Of a stretch of DNA of 64,000 nucleotides, positions 46,495 through 58,449 are shown in pieces (within the stretch, counting starts at the first letter, position 1; the number at the start of each line of letters is the position of its first letter). Source of the stretch: Melampsora larici-populina 98AG31. Lineage: Eukaryota; Basidiomycota; Pucciniomycetes; Pucciniales; Melampsoraceae. A program made the position numbers and the translations under genes. The stretch lies in NCBI RefSeq assembly GCF_000204055.1, contig NW_006768828.1, positions 382,097-446,096 on the forward strand, given 5' to 3'. The notes under the pieces were generated by a model. It was not told the origin of the DNA and did not search any database. It was given only the letters and a program-made list of their open reading frames with translations.

Positions 46495-47455
46495 TTGTTG
46501 TTGTTTCGATTTCCGTTATTTCCTCCCTGGCTTCCGTTATTTCCACCTTGGCCACCCCCACCTTGAGTGAAAGCCACACAACCGCCGAATGGACCGGCTT
46601 TGGCTCCCTAGAACAGCGCAGCGAAAAAAAGAAGCAAATTCAGTGACCGCAATGTGAGGCATGATGAGAAAGAACAAATGGGCAACATACATTGAGGCAT
46701 CGAACAATGCATGACTGTCCGTCCTGTCCACCTGTGCAAGACTTTCCAGAAGGAAGAGTAGCTTCGATAGGAAGATCGATGGCTCTGGCGTCTGAACGAC
46801 CATTCCGACCAGGAAGATTCACAGTCATTGGGATCGGTTCAAAATTCATACCAGTGGCACCGTAGTCTACAGCGCAACTGTATGGCCCACCACCTGTGAT
46901 AGAACGATGCAACTTGGTCAGCATTGAAAAAGAATTGTGCAGGATGTTGAAATGAGCTGACCATCAGCGTTGATTTGATGACCTGTGAGACGAATCACTC
47001 CGTCTGGTCCAACACTAGGTAATCCGGCTTGTTCAGCTGTGATAGAGAAAGGAATGGGGTCAGCGTATGTCTTCATAAGGGATTTTATAGGACTGTGCAT
47101 ACCCTTTTGAAAAGATTCAGGCATTGGGATTGGTCCTCCAATAAGTGTTCGCCCACAAACCGTAGCAATACCTTTTTGAATGTCTTCTTCTCGAATGACT
47201 GCACTGTCAAGCTGAAATGGATCTCGACTGAGAGAAATAGATGAAGAATGTTAATAATATAATCACAAATCGAGAAATTGATTCATGTTTGACTCACGCT
47301 GTACCATCCCGTCGAGTGGTTGGGTCTACCCCAAAACCTATACCATTGACACCATTGGCACCTTGCATACTAACAAGGGTAAGATGTCCATTAACGGAAG
47401 TCAAAGTAATGGAGATGACGACGGCGAGGGAAGCAACGGAAGAGATTGAAAGCAT
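46368..47455 (-). CDS. Egh16/Gas1-like appressorium-associated secreted protein with Asn-rich tail
   Basis: Five exons (47455-47298, 47227-47103, 47036-46962, 46893-46691, 46607-46368; phases 2/1/1/0) give 266 residues. The signal peptide MLSISSVASLAVVISITLTSVNG precedes HLTLVSMQGANGVNGIGFGVDP. The family pattern follows: CGRTLIGG, a GGGPYSCAVDYGATG segment, FEPIPMTVNLPGRNGRSDAR, TLPSGKSCTGGQDGQSCIVRCLN and GPFGGCVAFTQ. This matches Egh16H/MAS3/Gas1-type proteins of plant-pathogenic fungi, which are expressed at penetration or in appressoria; the exact role is not known. After GPFGGC the family usually ends soon. Here a Gly/Gln/Asn stretch and about 45 Asn/Ser residues follow, encoded by a GTT/GCT microsatellite. 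Confidence 0.88.
46377..46507. repeat. GTT/GCT trinucleotide microsatellite
   Basis: About 130 bp of almost pure (GTT)n with interspersed GCT and one ATT. On the minus strand it is read in the AAC/AGC frame, giving Asn and Ser at the C-terminus of the Egh16-like protein. All other frames are also open, so long frames here on either strand are artefacts. Confidence 0.97.
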
Positions 47456-49225
47456 TTTGTCTGATAGTGTTGTAGTTTGAAGTCGAGAAGATCGTTAAGG
47501 CTCAACTGATAAGTGAATGTGCTTCGCAAAAAAATTAACAGTGAAATATAGATAAGGTAAATATCACAGGAAACGAAGAATTAAATGTGTTGTAAAGAAA
47601 GCACCAGGCTCGCTTTTGATAAACAATGACAAGAAACAATAATAATAATACTAATTAAACCGAAAAAAGGGTACGAAACGAAAAACAAACACTTTCAAAC
47701 TTTGCGATGAACTTGGAAGCCTTGGAGTGAGTTGAAAGGGAAGCAGAGACGAGAAAGCGGATGATCAAGATTTATACATTCGCTCGGGTATGTGATGAGC
47801 CTCAGAAGCTGAGCTCATGGTCCCGGCGTGGCATGCAGAGGAGCAAAATGATGAAGTGACAAGACCAGTTCAAAGTGTCTTTTCGCTGGATGAAGCGGAA
47901 TCGAGTAAACCAGACCAGGAAGCCTTGATAGGCGCTATACAACGCTCAAGATTGAAAAAAGTAGCAGATGGCCATCAGTCTCTAAACTGTGGTTACTTCA
48001 AATCGAATCGCTGGTTTCGCCTCTCAACACGTCCATGGCTATGAATTACATGGAGACCTTTACGCCTGGCGGTGGTTTTGCGACCAAACCACACATCGTA
48101 CCAATACATTCTAGGCTTCTGGCGTGCATCAAATTCACTGTTCTTACCAGTGTCACTATCGGGCTCGGTTCATCGAAACAAAGAATTATTCATATTTTGT
48201 CTTACTGCCCTTGATCCCAATCCCACCATGGTTTTGTGCCTCCACTTACTTGTGTTGTCAGCGAAAGACGAATAACTCATAGTACTCCTGCTATACGGTA
48301 TGGTAGTCGACAAGCAAGTATTTAGTGGCAACCATTCTTTTTGTCTTTCCCGGCATCCGCTTCTCTTCTTATTGTTGCATCTATATGACGAAATTGTTAC
48401 TCTTCTTGAAGAATCGCTCAAAGTTCAGTTTTAGCCTACACGCCATTATTTTATTTAGGATGTCTAGAGTCGCTTTTTCGAGGCTACGAGCTAGCTTAGA
48501 CAAAAGGCTGTCTCGGTCACACTTATGAAAAACTCCACCCTGATGTCCCAGTTCGTCAAGCTGAGTATTATTTGGCCGGGAGATTGTCAAAAATAACCAT
48601 TGTCATGTTGACGAGCAAGCCAAAACACAAGAAATCGCATATTAAAGCGCTGGCATTGGAGTTTAAGAAACGAGATGCAATGCCAAATAAGGCTACTTGT
48701 GTCTTATGCTGTTGCTGGTCTACCTTTTCGAAGAAATGAATTCACCTCGCAAGTAAACAGTGCCCTGAGCATTAAATACGACATACCCTACAAGACAGTC
48801 CACAGTAGCACTTGGAAATGCGAGGCACCGTGATGTGAGGTAGTCTGACTCTGACAATTCACGAAACACGAGATACTCTGCTTATCTCTTATCTCCAATG
48901 CCATCTGATTTACGGGTGCGATGGCCTATGGGTGTCCAAGTTTCAGTCAGAGGGTAGATTGATAACACACATAATCACAACTTTTTTTCCGTCTCCACTC
49001 AAGAGACCAAACGTGTGGTTCAATTCAAAGATTTCAGAATTCAATTCCAAGAGTTGGGGCTCTTGCCCTTGGAAAAGTTTGACACGTATCGATTTCTGCG
49101 TGATAGACTGCAGAAGGAGATTTTGCATATCAAACTCAAAAGCACTTACTAAACAAATCTATTCATACAACATGTTTTCCAGGGAGGAAAGACGAGCACG
49201 CAATTCTAGACGATGCCATCTTTCC
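47456..49225. other. Gap upstream of the Egh16-like gene, up to the Ty3 element
   Basis: The left end should contain the promoter of the minus-strand Egh16-like gene. The remainder has only short frames with no domains. Confidence 0.45.
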
Positions 49226-50164
49226 TGTCAACCAGAGAGGTTTTGCAGAGCAAAACCTCCAAGGTTAACAAAGTAAGTAAGTACATAATTAAAACTTAAT
49301 ACATAAAAAAGAAATATTACAACTCTATCACTCGAGTTTCAAGAGTGTAAAAAGAATAAAACTCGAGTCACCAACTCTATAACCAAGGGTACAACTTAAT
49401 TAACCCTTGGTAGAAGAAGGGTAGACAACGAGAGAGAAATTTTATCCTTAACACAGGCCAGGGACTAAATAATGAAAGACCCTGACCAGGCCAAAAGACT
49501 ACGAGAAAGGGTTTATATAGTTACTAAAACTACGAAACCCCGAACCAGGCCAACCTCAGGAGATAAGGGTTTCTTACATGACATCATACAATGTTAACCA
49601 AAGTTGGTATATAAAGAACCACGATTCTCACCAAATAAAGAAGAATAATCTTTTATCACTTTTTACCCATCTTAGAAAAACCTCTTTACTTTTGAATTGA
49701 TACTCGTTATTAGAAAGTCCTTTTACTATCGAATTTCTATTGCACGCTTCATTCTGCTCAAAAGCAACCATCTTTTTCTATCTTCTTTTTTACTAAAACT
49801 TCCAACTTAGAAAGCGTTAGAGATCGTTTGGCGTGGCCCATTCGACTAAAGACTTTCATCCGGAATCACCCCTTTTTGATTTAACAAATCAACGAGCACT
49901 GAAGTGCCACCTGAAGAGTAGATAGTTACTTTTAACTATTTCTTTGGAAGACGCTCGAGAAGTTCAACATCTCGTCCAGTACCTGGCAGCGGTAATCATC
50001 CCGCACCACAGACATCTGTAGTCAACAACTATAGATTATCTTTAACTTACTAAGAATCGAAAACCACGTCTCTAAGATAAGTATCAACAAATATTTTTAG
50101 AAACCTACATTTAGTAAGTCTCATTTAGACTAGTTTTACTACTCAAGTTATACTCAGTCTGACA
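49226..50164 (+). repeat. 5' LTR, 939 bp
   Basis: Begins TGTCAACCAGAG and ends AGTCTGACA. It differs from the 3' LTR at five positions: 49453, 49542, 49745, 49843 and 49953. It carries a TATATAAA box. Confidence 0.97.
49607..49615 (+). promoter_or_regulatory. TATA box in the 5' LTR
   Basis: TATATAAAG lies in mid-LTR and is repeated at the same place in the 3' LTR (about 58831). It is the likely core promoter for the genomic transcript. Confidence 0.55.
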
Positions 50165-50974
50165 TTTGGGGGCCTCATCGGCTTTTTTAATTTTTTTTTT
50201 GAAGCCAAGTTCTTTTATATTTTTTTTCTTCTTGTAAGAAAATCAAATAAAAGCAACAAGACCTCGAGTTTTAATCTCTTCTTATCCAAATCTCAATTTC
50301 GAATCATCAGACAACTTAGGACCGATAAAAAACAAAAAACAAATTCTTTTTTCTTCTTACAATTTCATCAAACGTTTACTCGGTCAACGCTCTTGAACTA
50401 CTTCAAGAGCTACCATTTTTCTCGTTCACATTAGAGAATCCGTTCACAGGAGAAGTATACGATTGTAACTTCGGTGTACACAACCTCAGACCACTTCACC
50501 CTTTCATCTTACTAGCGCATCGTCTATCAGTATCCAGGGATAATCCAATTATGTTCGATTCGGATATCGTTATTCTACCCAACGAAGTTAACGAATAGAT
50601 CATTAACAAGTCAGTCCAGAGTGCTTCTGTCACAATACGAAGAGTGGACATACCTTCTGATCCATTTGTCTTATTTTTTCCGGAATAGTGGAAATAGACC
50701 TAGTCGAACAAGTAGCTCCTTACAACCCCGAAGACGCAGATTTGATCGATTACAAAGAAGCTGAAAGTAAGCGAAATCGTTTATTACTACTGAATCGAGT
50801 AGTCGTTCGAAAACTTACACGTTTGATCCTTTGAAATTGTAGTGACGGACCAGTTAGCTAAGGATAATAGACCCGAAGACGTACCAATTCCAGCTACAGC
50901 TCCGGAATCAGCAGCAAAGAGCAGCCGATTTGTCAAACCCACACCTTTGAAACTGACCACTGCAGACCCGTTGA

Positions 50975-51790
50975 CACTACACCAAATGTAATCTTTACCG
51001 GGCGGTAAAGAAAACTACTGACATAGAAAAGTCCTGAGGCAACAGGAAGAGAGCTAAAAATCTGAAAAAATATGCACCTTGTTCCTAGATGTTGGGGCGT
51101 CATGATGAGTATTTTTTTGTGTTTTACACACGGATATTGGTTAATGTACTAACAATAAAGGCTGAGAATCATCAAAAACCCACCTGTAACAATACCTGAA
51201 ATTTGGCCCTTGATTTTGAAGACAGGATTTTGGAATCTTCAAACATCAATAGCTTTTGCAGTTCTGAATCAAATCACTCGATTTAAAGTGCATTGAAAAG
51301 GTGAGCCTTTCCTTTACATTTTTCATTGAGACATCACATCTGTAGCTGGTCTTAAAAAGATCCTACAGAGCTATTCATGCAGAACTGTTTGAACATATGT
51401 AGAGCGTTTATATGGCTAGATAGCACCTTAACACCTTTATGAAGTGTAAAGGAGAGTGGTTCAGCTTTTGAATGAACCAACAATCGAGTTATTTGGAGCA
51501 GAATTGCAAAAGTTATTGAAGTTTTCAGACAACAAAATATTGTCTTCATAATCATGACCCAAATTTCAGGCATTGTTACAGGTGGGTTGTTGATTATTTT
51601 CAGCCTTTATTGTTAGTACAGTAACCAATATCGGTGCGTCAGATACAAAAAAATACTCATCATGACGCCCCCACATCTAGGACCAAGGTGCATATTTTTT
51701 CAGGTTTTTAGCTCTCTTCCGGTTACCTCAGGATTTTTCTATGTCAGTAGTTTTCTTTACCGCCCGGTAAAGATTACATTTGGTGTAGTG
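50975..51790. mobile_element. CACTA-like non-autonomous foldback element nested in the retrotransposon
   Basis: The element starts CACTACACCAAATGTAATC and ends with its exact complement. The 3-bp direct repeat TGA (50972-50974, 51791-51793) flanks it. The CACTA ends and 3-bp duplication are the established signature of CACTA/EnSpm elements. The arms extend for roughly 200 bp with few differences (TTTACCGGGCGGTAAAG near each end), so the DNA could fold back. There is no transposase. Leaving out the element and one TGA joins two in-frame coding pieces of the host frame, which confirms the boundaries. Confidence 0.85.
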
Positions 51791-51823
51791 TGAAAACCCT
51801 TACACTTCCAACGAAAAGAGCCT

Positions 51824-51926
51824 NNNNNNNNNNNNNNNNNNNNNNNNNNNNNNNNNNNNNNNNNNNNNNNNNNNNNNNNNNNNNNNNNNNNNNNNNNNNN
51901 NNNNNNNNNNNNNNNNNNNNNNNNNN
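51824..51926. other. Assembly gap (103 N)
   Basis: Unknown bases inside the retrotransposon, just 3' of the nested CACTA-like element. Frames read through it are provisional. Confidence 1.
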
Positions 51927-51944
51927 CAAAGAGACGATACTGAC

Positions 51945-54900
51945 ATGGCACCAACCACTAGAAGTAACTCCTCGAGAGCATCCAGCCTTGCAGATGCAGC
52001 AGATGCACTCGGCGATGTTGATCGATTCAGCAGCCATCCCAGCGACATCAGCAGGAGGCAGAGCACCTCGACCACCACCTCCAGAAGGGCCACGTCGAAG
52101 TCTAACGCTCAAGGAGACCGACCTGCTATTGATGCATCAGGCCAACTACGAAGTTTGGGAGAAAGCAAAGAATCAGAAGGATTCGAAAGCGTTCAAAAAC
52201 GCGACTCAGAAAGGCAAAGCTTATCATCGCCAGCTTTCCAAACTGATGGGGTTCAAATACCTCATGGACCGTACCAACAACTGGAACCCAGCCCTCTGGG
52301 ACTGGAACACATTCGAGAAGCGACCGAAGGGCAAGAAAGCTCAAAGCTCAACACCTTACCCCCGGAGAAACCAGTCTCAACAGATTCAAGGGATGTCAAA
52401 AGGGGAATTAGCCATCCAAATGATCAGGGAAGCGGGGAAAGCAGTGAAGAATTAGAACACACCATCCTTCCTTTAGATAGGGAACTTATGAACCCAGTCT
52501 TCCACCATCTTAAATTGTATCTAGATCCACTGTTCCTTAGATTTGATACACTCTCAGATGAAATACAAGCTATCAAGACATTCGTTTTAAACCGTGACGC
52601 TAATAAAAGGCTTGATGGAGTTGATAAAACTTTGAGAAATCTAGTAAAAAACGTGAATGATCAAGTAAGTGCCCTTAACAAAGTAGGAGCAGTAACTAAA
52701 CAATCCAGTGGAGAGATAACAGCCATCCAAAAAGATCTAGTGAGATGGGCACAGGATGCTCTTCAGTCTATTGATGAGAGCATGAGAGGAACTAGACACC
52801 AGTTAATTGATAAAACAAATGAGAGCCTGAATGACCATGCAAGTAAAATTATCAATGCTGTCAGTGAAACACTGAGAGCTCAGGGGACAACTCATGGTCA
52901 GCCAGTAACTCAATATGAAGAGTACGCCATGAAAACATCAGATCACATCTCGAACATGCAAAGTATCATCAACGAACTACAAAACTCGGTTCGGATACAA
53001 AATGAGGAACTGATGATTATGCGCTCTCATAACAAAGAAGTAATTAGACTTCTGTCTGATCTTACTCTCGATCAGTTACGGTCTCAAGAACCTACAGCTC
53101 CTTGTATTGAAGTTGTAGCGGAAGTTAACGCTCATGATGTACCACCACATATGGGAGGGTCATCAAGGAGACCATCGCCAAAAACAGTCCCTGTGATGAG
53201 ACCTGAAAGAAACTCTTTACAATATATGTACTCTAGCGAAAAAGAAACAGTCGAAAAACTACAAGTTGAGTCTAATGTACGTAAGTACGGAAACTCTGGA
53301 CAAACAAACCAAATTAAAACAGAGACTGCTAGCACGGACCTGACTTTATTCAACTTGTTGAAAAAGGACGTACCTAATAGTAAAGACTGGCCGACCCTAA
53401 GTGGTGAAGGCAAATATAATCATATGGAATTCATTGAATGGGTTGATTATGTAAAAGAAACGATGCACGTTCCAGATGCGCTAATCACATCAAGAATGGG
53501 CTTAGCATTGAAAGGCCTAGCTCAGGTATGGTTTCTGGAAAAAAGGAAAGAAGGGCTATCCACATGGGAAGAATGGAAAGCGGCAATTATCATTAAATTT
53601 GGATCTAGAAATTGGAAACGCAACATGCAAAACTTGTTTGATAAAGACCATTTTAACCCACGAATCAATACAGACCCAGTTAAATGGCTAGTCACACAGA
53701 AGAAAAGGCTTGAAGCAGCACAGCCAAACATACCGAAACAAGACGTTATTGACAAAATCCCGGAGCAATGCTCAGGGGATCTAGATCATGCAGTCAGGAG
53801 CAGGTTAGGCGGCGAAGATGACTTTGTTCACTTCACTACCACGTTCGAAGAAGTTGTTCGGAGAACGTCGATTGGGCGGAACAGGCTAATGAGCAAACCA
53901 AATCAAGACTGGAAGACGCAAGCAACAAACGGTAGTGCAGTGCCGGTAAAGGCAACAACATCAAAACCACCAATTGCCAGGGTACCAGGAAAATGTGATA
54001 CTTGCGGAAGCACAGAAGCAGGCCACGATTTTAGGTCTTGCCGAAGAAAGAGCAAAGGAATCAATGCAGTGGAAATAGATCCTCCAGAGGAAGAATCACT
54101 GACTGGTGAGGAGATTGAGCTTCTTTTCGGAGATGATCACGACTCATTTTATGATGACGGCGAATATAGGGCAGTACAAGACGAGTCATTTACAGTTATG
54201 GACATATCTTGTCTAGAAAATACTGAATCCGTCATGCCAAATTTCCTGGAAAGAAGGAAGGTAAATAAACACCTAGGTAGCCCTTTCATGATCACTACAT
54301 GTAATAGCTGGAAATTAAACATGCTGATAGATACAGGGGCTTGTAACTCATTGATTACTCCCCGTATATTGAATAAAGTATGGAATACGTGGCAAAAAGA
54401 CATGCGTCCGACACAAAATAAAAAATACATGAGTGCTTCAGGCAGCCTTACAGCAGTTGGAGAAATAACTCTCCCAATTACCTTTTTACATCACACGCAC
54501 CCTTGCGTACTTATGTTAGATTTTGTAATAATTGCAGATGCTACGGTAATAGAAATTATTCTGGGAGCTGACATGATGAACACGTACGGGATGAGCATCT
54601 CATACAAGGACCACATTGAACTACGTTTCGGGGAACTTGAGACGACATTTACCCCTATTCATGAGTCACATATTTTAGGCAGAGACATTGCACATCCAAC
54701 AGTACGAGCCATTGAAGCTTATACAGAAGAAATTGACATCTCGCATTTACAGGCTTTAGCGGAGGTACCTCAAAAATGGCACCAAGGACTAACTAGCAAA
54801 CACGTGAGCGATGCTAGGCAGATGAAATCTAGGCCTGCCGCAGGAAAAGCCCACATGACCGGACAGCATAGTCTGACCACAGTTATAGTAGAGAACAAAG

Positions 54901-57900
54901 AAGTTAACTGCTTGTTGGACAGTGGAGCCTCGTGCTCAGCAGTAGGTAGAGAATTTCTTGAGAAAACAGTCCCAAGCTGGAAAGACAGTATGCTCCCTAA
55001 AAGTAAAACAATATTCCGAGGATGTGGGGAGATACTTAAAGCTATAGGAGTCATAGAAATACCTTTGATCTTCCCACACACTGAGGGATCAGTCAGAATT
55101 AATCCTGAGTTTGTCATAATGGAGAATGCGACTCCTCAGTATTTTATTCTGGGAGACGACTTTCTATCACTTTACGGCATTGATATCATACACACACGGG
55201 AGAAGTATTTCACCATTGGTAATGATAACAAACGCAAGAAGTTTGCATTACAGCAAGAAAGGAAATTACTGGATGTGTCTTCTTTAAACCGAGATAATAA
55301 ATTTTTTCTCACAGAGGACACTAAAAAGCGAATTATTTCGGGAGAAAATCTTAGTCTTGAGCAATCGCAACAGATACAAAATCTGGTGGAAAAGTATTAC
55401 AACAGCTTTGGTTTAGGGAAGTACGAAATAGGCACCATCAAAAAATATGAAGTCACTATTCAACTTACAGTTGATAAACCATACCCACCAATTCTTCGGA
55501 AAGCCGCATATCCAGCGAGCCCGAGGAATCGTGCGGAACTAGAAAAACACACAAACGAGCTTCTCAGACTTGGAATCTTAAGGAAAGTCCAACAAAACGA
55601 AGACGTGGAGATAACAACGCCTTGCGTAGTTGCGTGGCACGGAGGAAAATCACGAGTCTGCGGAGATTTTTGTGCTCTCAACGCATACACAGTACCTGAC
55701 CGATACCCAATGCCGCGCATCGAACAAGTTATTACAAATTTAGGAAAGTTGTTATATATAACTACCATGGACCTTATGAAAGGTTTTCACCAAAACTTGG
55801 TAGCGGAGGATAGTAAGAAATTTCTACGTATAATCTCGCACTTAGGAATATTTGAGTATCAGAGGATGCCCTTTGGTATCAAAAACGCCCCAGCATTTTT
55901 TCAGAAAATGATGGACACAGAATTTTATGAGAACTCCGCGATGGGCATGTAATAGTTTACATTGACGACATTATCATATTCCATGAATCATGGGATGAAC
56001 ATGTAGTAACGTTAACAAACATCCTCTCGAAACTGCAAGATCTAGGAGCTACAGTATCTCTAGACAAGTGTAAGTTTGGCTTTCATGAAGTAAAAGCCCT
56101 CGGTCACATTGTCTCAGGGCTTACTCTGGCCATAGACCAAAATAAAGTAGCAGCAGTAATACATCAACCTTTACCAAAAACAGTGAAAGACATCCAAAGT
56201 TTTCTTGGCTTTGCGAGCTATTATAGGATGTACTTAGAAAGCTACGCCAAAGTCACGTCACCACTGTACTATCTTCTCAAGAAGAAAGTCGAATTTTCAA
56301 TTACTGAAGAAAGAGCTTTGGCATGGGCCGAAGTTAAGAAGCTCCTTACAACAGCACCGTGCCTACTTCAACCAGACTTCACGAAACCCTTTATTGTATA
56401 CGTTGATGCGAGCTTTCTAGGTTTAGGAGCAGCCCTGCACCAAAAACAGATCGTGAACAGTAAGTTGGTAAATGGACCAGTATGTTTCATTTCGAGACAA
56501 CTGAAAGAAAGCGAAAAGAAATATGGGGCACCACAGTTAGAATGCCTTGCTCTGGTATGGGCGCTTAATAAACTACACTACTATCTTGATGGGATATACT
56601 TTGAAGTTATCACAGATTGCCAAGCAATAAAATCACTTCTAAACACAAAAACACCTACCAGACATATGCTCCGTTGGCAGATGGCTATACAGGAATATAA
56701 ATCTTATATGACAATTACTCATAGGCCAGGCATACTACACAGCAATGCAGAAGCCCTCAGTAGAATGGCTATGCCTAATGACAAAAATAACCCCGCCTGG
56801 GAAGCAGAAGACATTGACCAGGACGTGCCACTTATGGGGATCAGTCTTTGTGAACTATCCAACGAATTCTTTCTCAAAATAGAAGAAAATTATTCAAAAA
56901 AATCGAATACAGTTACTCTACTGCGAATATTGAATTCAGAGCATAAAGATGTAGCTTTAGAGAGCACACTTGAAAAGTTATGGAAAGAACCTTTTGACGA
57001 AGGAAAATTCTCGCTTATCTCAGGGTTACTATACTACAAAGAGAAACACACAAACGTACTGGTAGTATCAGACAAAGACAATATTAATAAACTACTTGCT
57101 GTATGTCACGACGATTTTCTGGCGGGACATTTGAGCGAAGACAGAGTCATGGACAGAATGAGCTCTACAGCTTGGTGGCCGGAATGGCGAAAAGATGTAC
57201 ACGAGTATGTTGAATCATGCGACAGATGCCAAAAAGCTAATAGACAAACGGGAAAAAGGTTTGGGCTTCTTCAACGCATTGAAGAACCGAAATATCCATG
57301 GGAAGTTATAAATATGGATTTCGTGACAGCATTACCACCCGCGGGAAATGATAATGTTAACAGTGTTCTAGTAATTGTAGACAGGTTTTCCAGACGGGCT
57401 AGATTTGTTCCTTGTCATAAAGAAATTGACGCAATGAACACAGCACTTCTGTTTTGGCAATACATCATTACAGACTGTGGCCTACCAAAAATAATTATTA
57501 GTGATCGAGATCCTAAGTTTACATCAGAATTTTGGAAAGGTCTCACTAAGCTTATGGGTACATCTTTAGCAATGTCAACTTCATATCATCCCCAAACCGA
57601 TGGTTTAGCGGAAAGAATGATACAAAGCCTAGAAGACATGCTACGAAGATATTGCGCATTTGGCTTATCATTTAAAGATAAAGAAGGCTACACACACGAC
57701 TGGAAAACACTATTACCAGCTTTAGAACTAGCTTACAACACTAGCTTGCACAGTACTACTGGAAAAACCCCTTTCAAAATAGAAAGAGGATATAACCCCA
57801 GGACTCCGCAGACCATGATCACTGACAAAAGTATTCAAGTACATCCTACCTCTCTCAACTTTCACGACATGCTGACAAAAGCAAGGAAATATGCAAAAGA

Positions 57901-58414
57901 ATGTATTGATCAGTCAGTAAAATATAACAAAGACCGGTGGGATAGAACACACAAAGAACCTGAATTCGCCATAGGAGATAAAGTCCTGATTTCAACAATC
58001 AACTTTAACAATATACAGGGACCAAGGAAATTGAAAGATTCCTTTGTAGGACCTTTCACAGTTGTCAAACTACATGGTCGAAATGCAGTAGAAGTAATCC
58101 TTACGGGAGAATTTGCAAGAAAGCATCCAACATTTCCGGTTTCTCTACTGAAACATTACAAAGAAGCTGATAAAGACAAATTCCCAAACAGACAACGCTC
58201 AGAGGAAATAATTCCCTTTGATGATGACACACCCAAAATAGTTCTTAAAGTAATAGATCAGAAAAGAATCAAAATGTCAGGAAAAGATGTCAGACTTTAC
58301 CTCGTGAGATATAAAGGAAAAACAGCTGACTTTGATGAATGGCTCCCCAAAGACAAAATATCGAATGCGCAACAGGTATTGCGTAGATTTAGGGTGGAAA
58401 AGAAAAACAATTAA
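51945..58414 (+). pseudogene. Ty3/Gypsy Gag-Pol polyprotein, one frameshift in RT
   Basis: The first frame (51945-55952, 1335 residues) starts MAPTTRSNSSRASS, typical of fungal Gag. A coiled-coil-rich Gag and capsid region follow (WAEWVDY-type segment near 53440), then a variant zinc knuckle C-x2-C-x6-H-x4-C (about residue 684). Two retropepsin-like domains come next (LIDTGACNSLI about 795; LLDSGASCSAV about 990), then the RT start and FEYQRMPFGIKNAPAFFQKM. Near 55931 the frame must move by -1, as if one base were lost, before VIVYIDDIIIF. The second frame runs to 58414: RT thumb, RNase H (FIVYVDASFLGLGAAL, YGAPQLECLALVWAL), HHCC integrase (AGHLSEDRV, CDRCQK), DDE core (INMDFVTALPP, IISDRDPKFTS, DGLAERMIQSLE) and a chromodomain-like end (LYLVRYKGKTADFDEWLP). 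Confidence 0.92.
54300..55210 (+). other. Tandem retropepsin-like domains within Gag-Pol
   Basis: Repeat 1 has MLIDTGACNSL, then ILGADMMNTYGMSI; repeat 2 has CLLDSGASCSA, then ILGDDFLSLYGIDI. Both keep the D-(T/S)-G-A active loop and the ILG-x-D flap-proximal strand, spaced similarly (about 100 residues). They lie about 195 residues apart, without an intervening stop. Confidence 0.8.
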
Positions 58415-58449
58415 AAAAAATTCTTTTTCTTTTTTCTGACCCCGGTGAG

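Larger units (their letters stand above)
50343..52455 (+). pseudogene. Upstream retrotransposon frame (ORF1), interrupted and probably spliced
   Basis: Open coding-like stretches precede gag. From about 50350 to 50598 the frame reads LQELPFFSFTLENPF and GVHNLRPLHPFILLAHR. From about 50695 it reads VEQVAPYNPEDADLIDYKEA, followed by an intron-like GTAAGC...TTGTAG (about 50766-50842) and VTDQLAKDNRPEDVPIPATA. The CACTA-like element splits this frame at 50975. After it and the N gap, the frame continues to a stop at 52453-52455, with ordered-looking sequence (NYEVWEKAKNQKDSKAFKN, NWNPALWDWNTFEKR). This overlaps the start of Gag-Pol in another frame for about 510 nt. I do not recognise the product. 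Confidence 0.45.

Noticed and set aside
46344..46646. Long plus-strand and alternative minus-strand frames over the GTT repeat
   Set aside because: They are by-products of a trinucleotide repeat, which is open in every frame; only the Asn/Ser frame continues a spliced gene.
55911..55975. Programmed ribosomal frameshift in reverse transcriptase
   Set aside because: No slippery heptamer is visible, and a shift inside the RT palm is not a known arrangement; a base loss or error is simpler.
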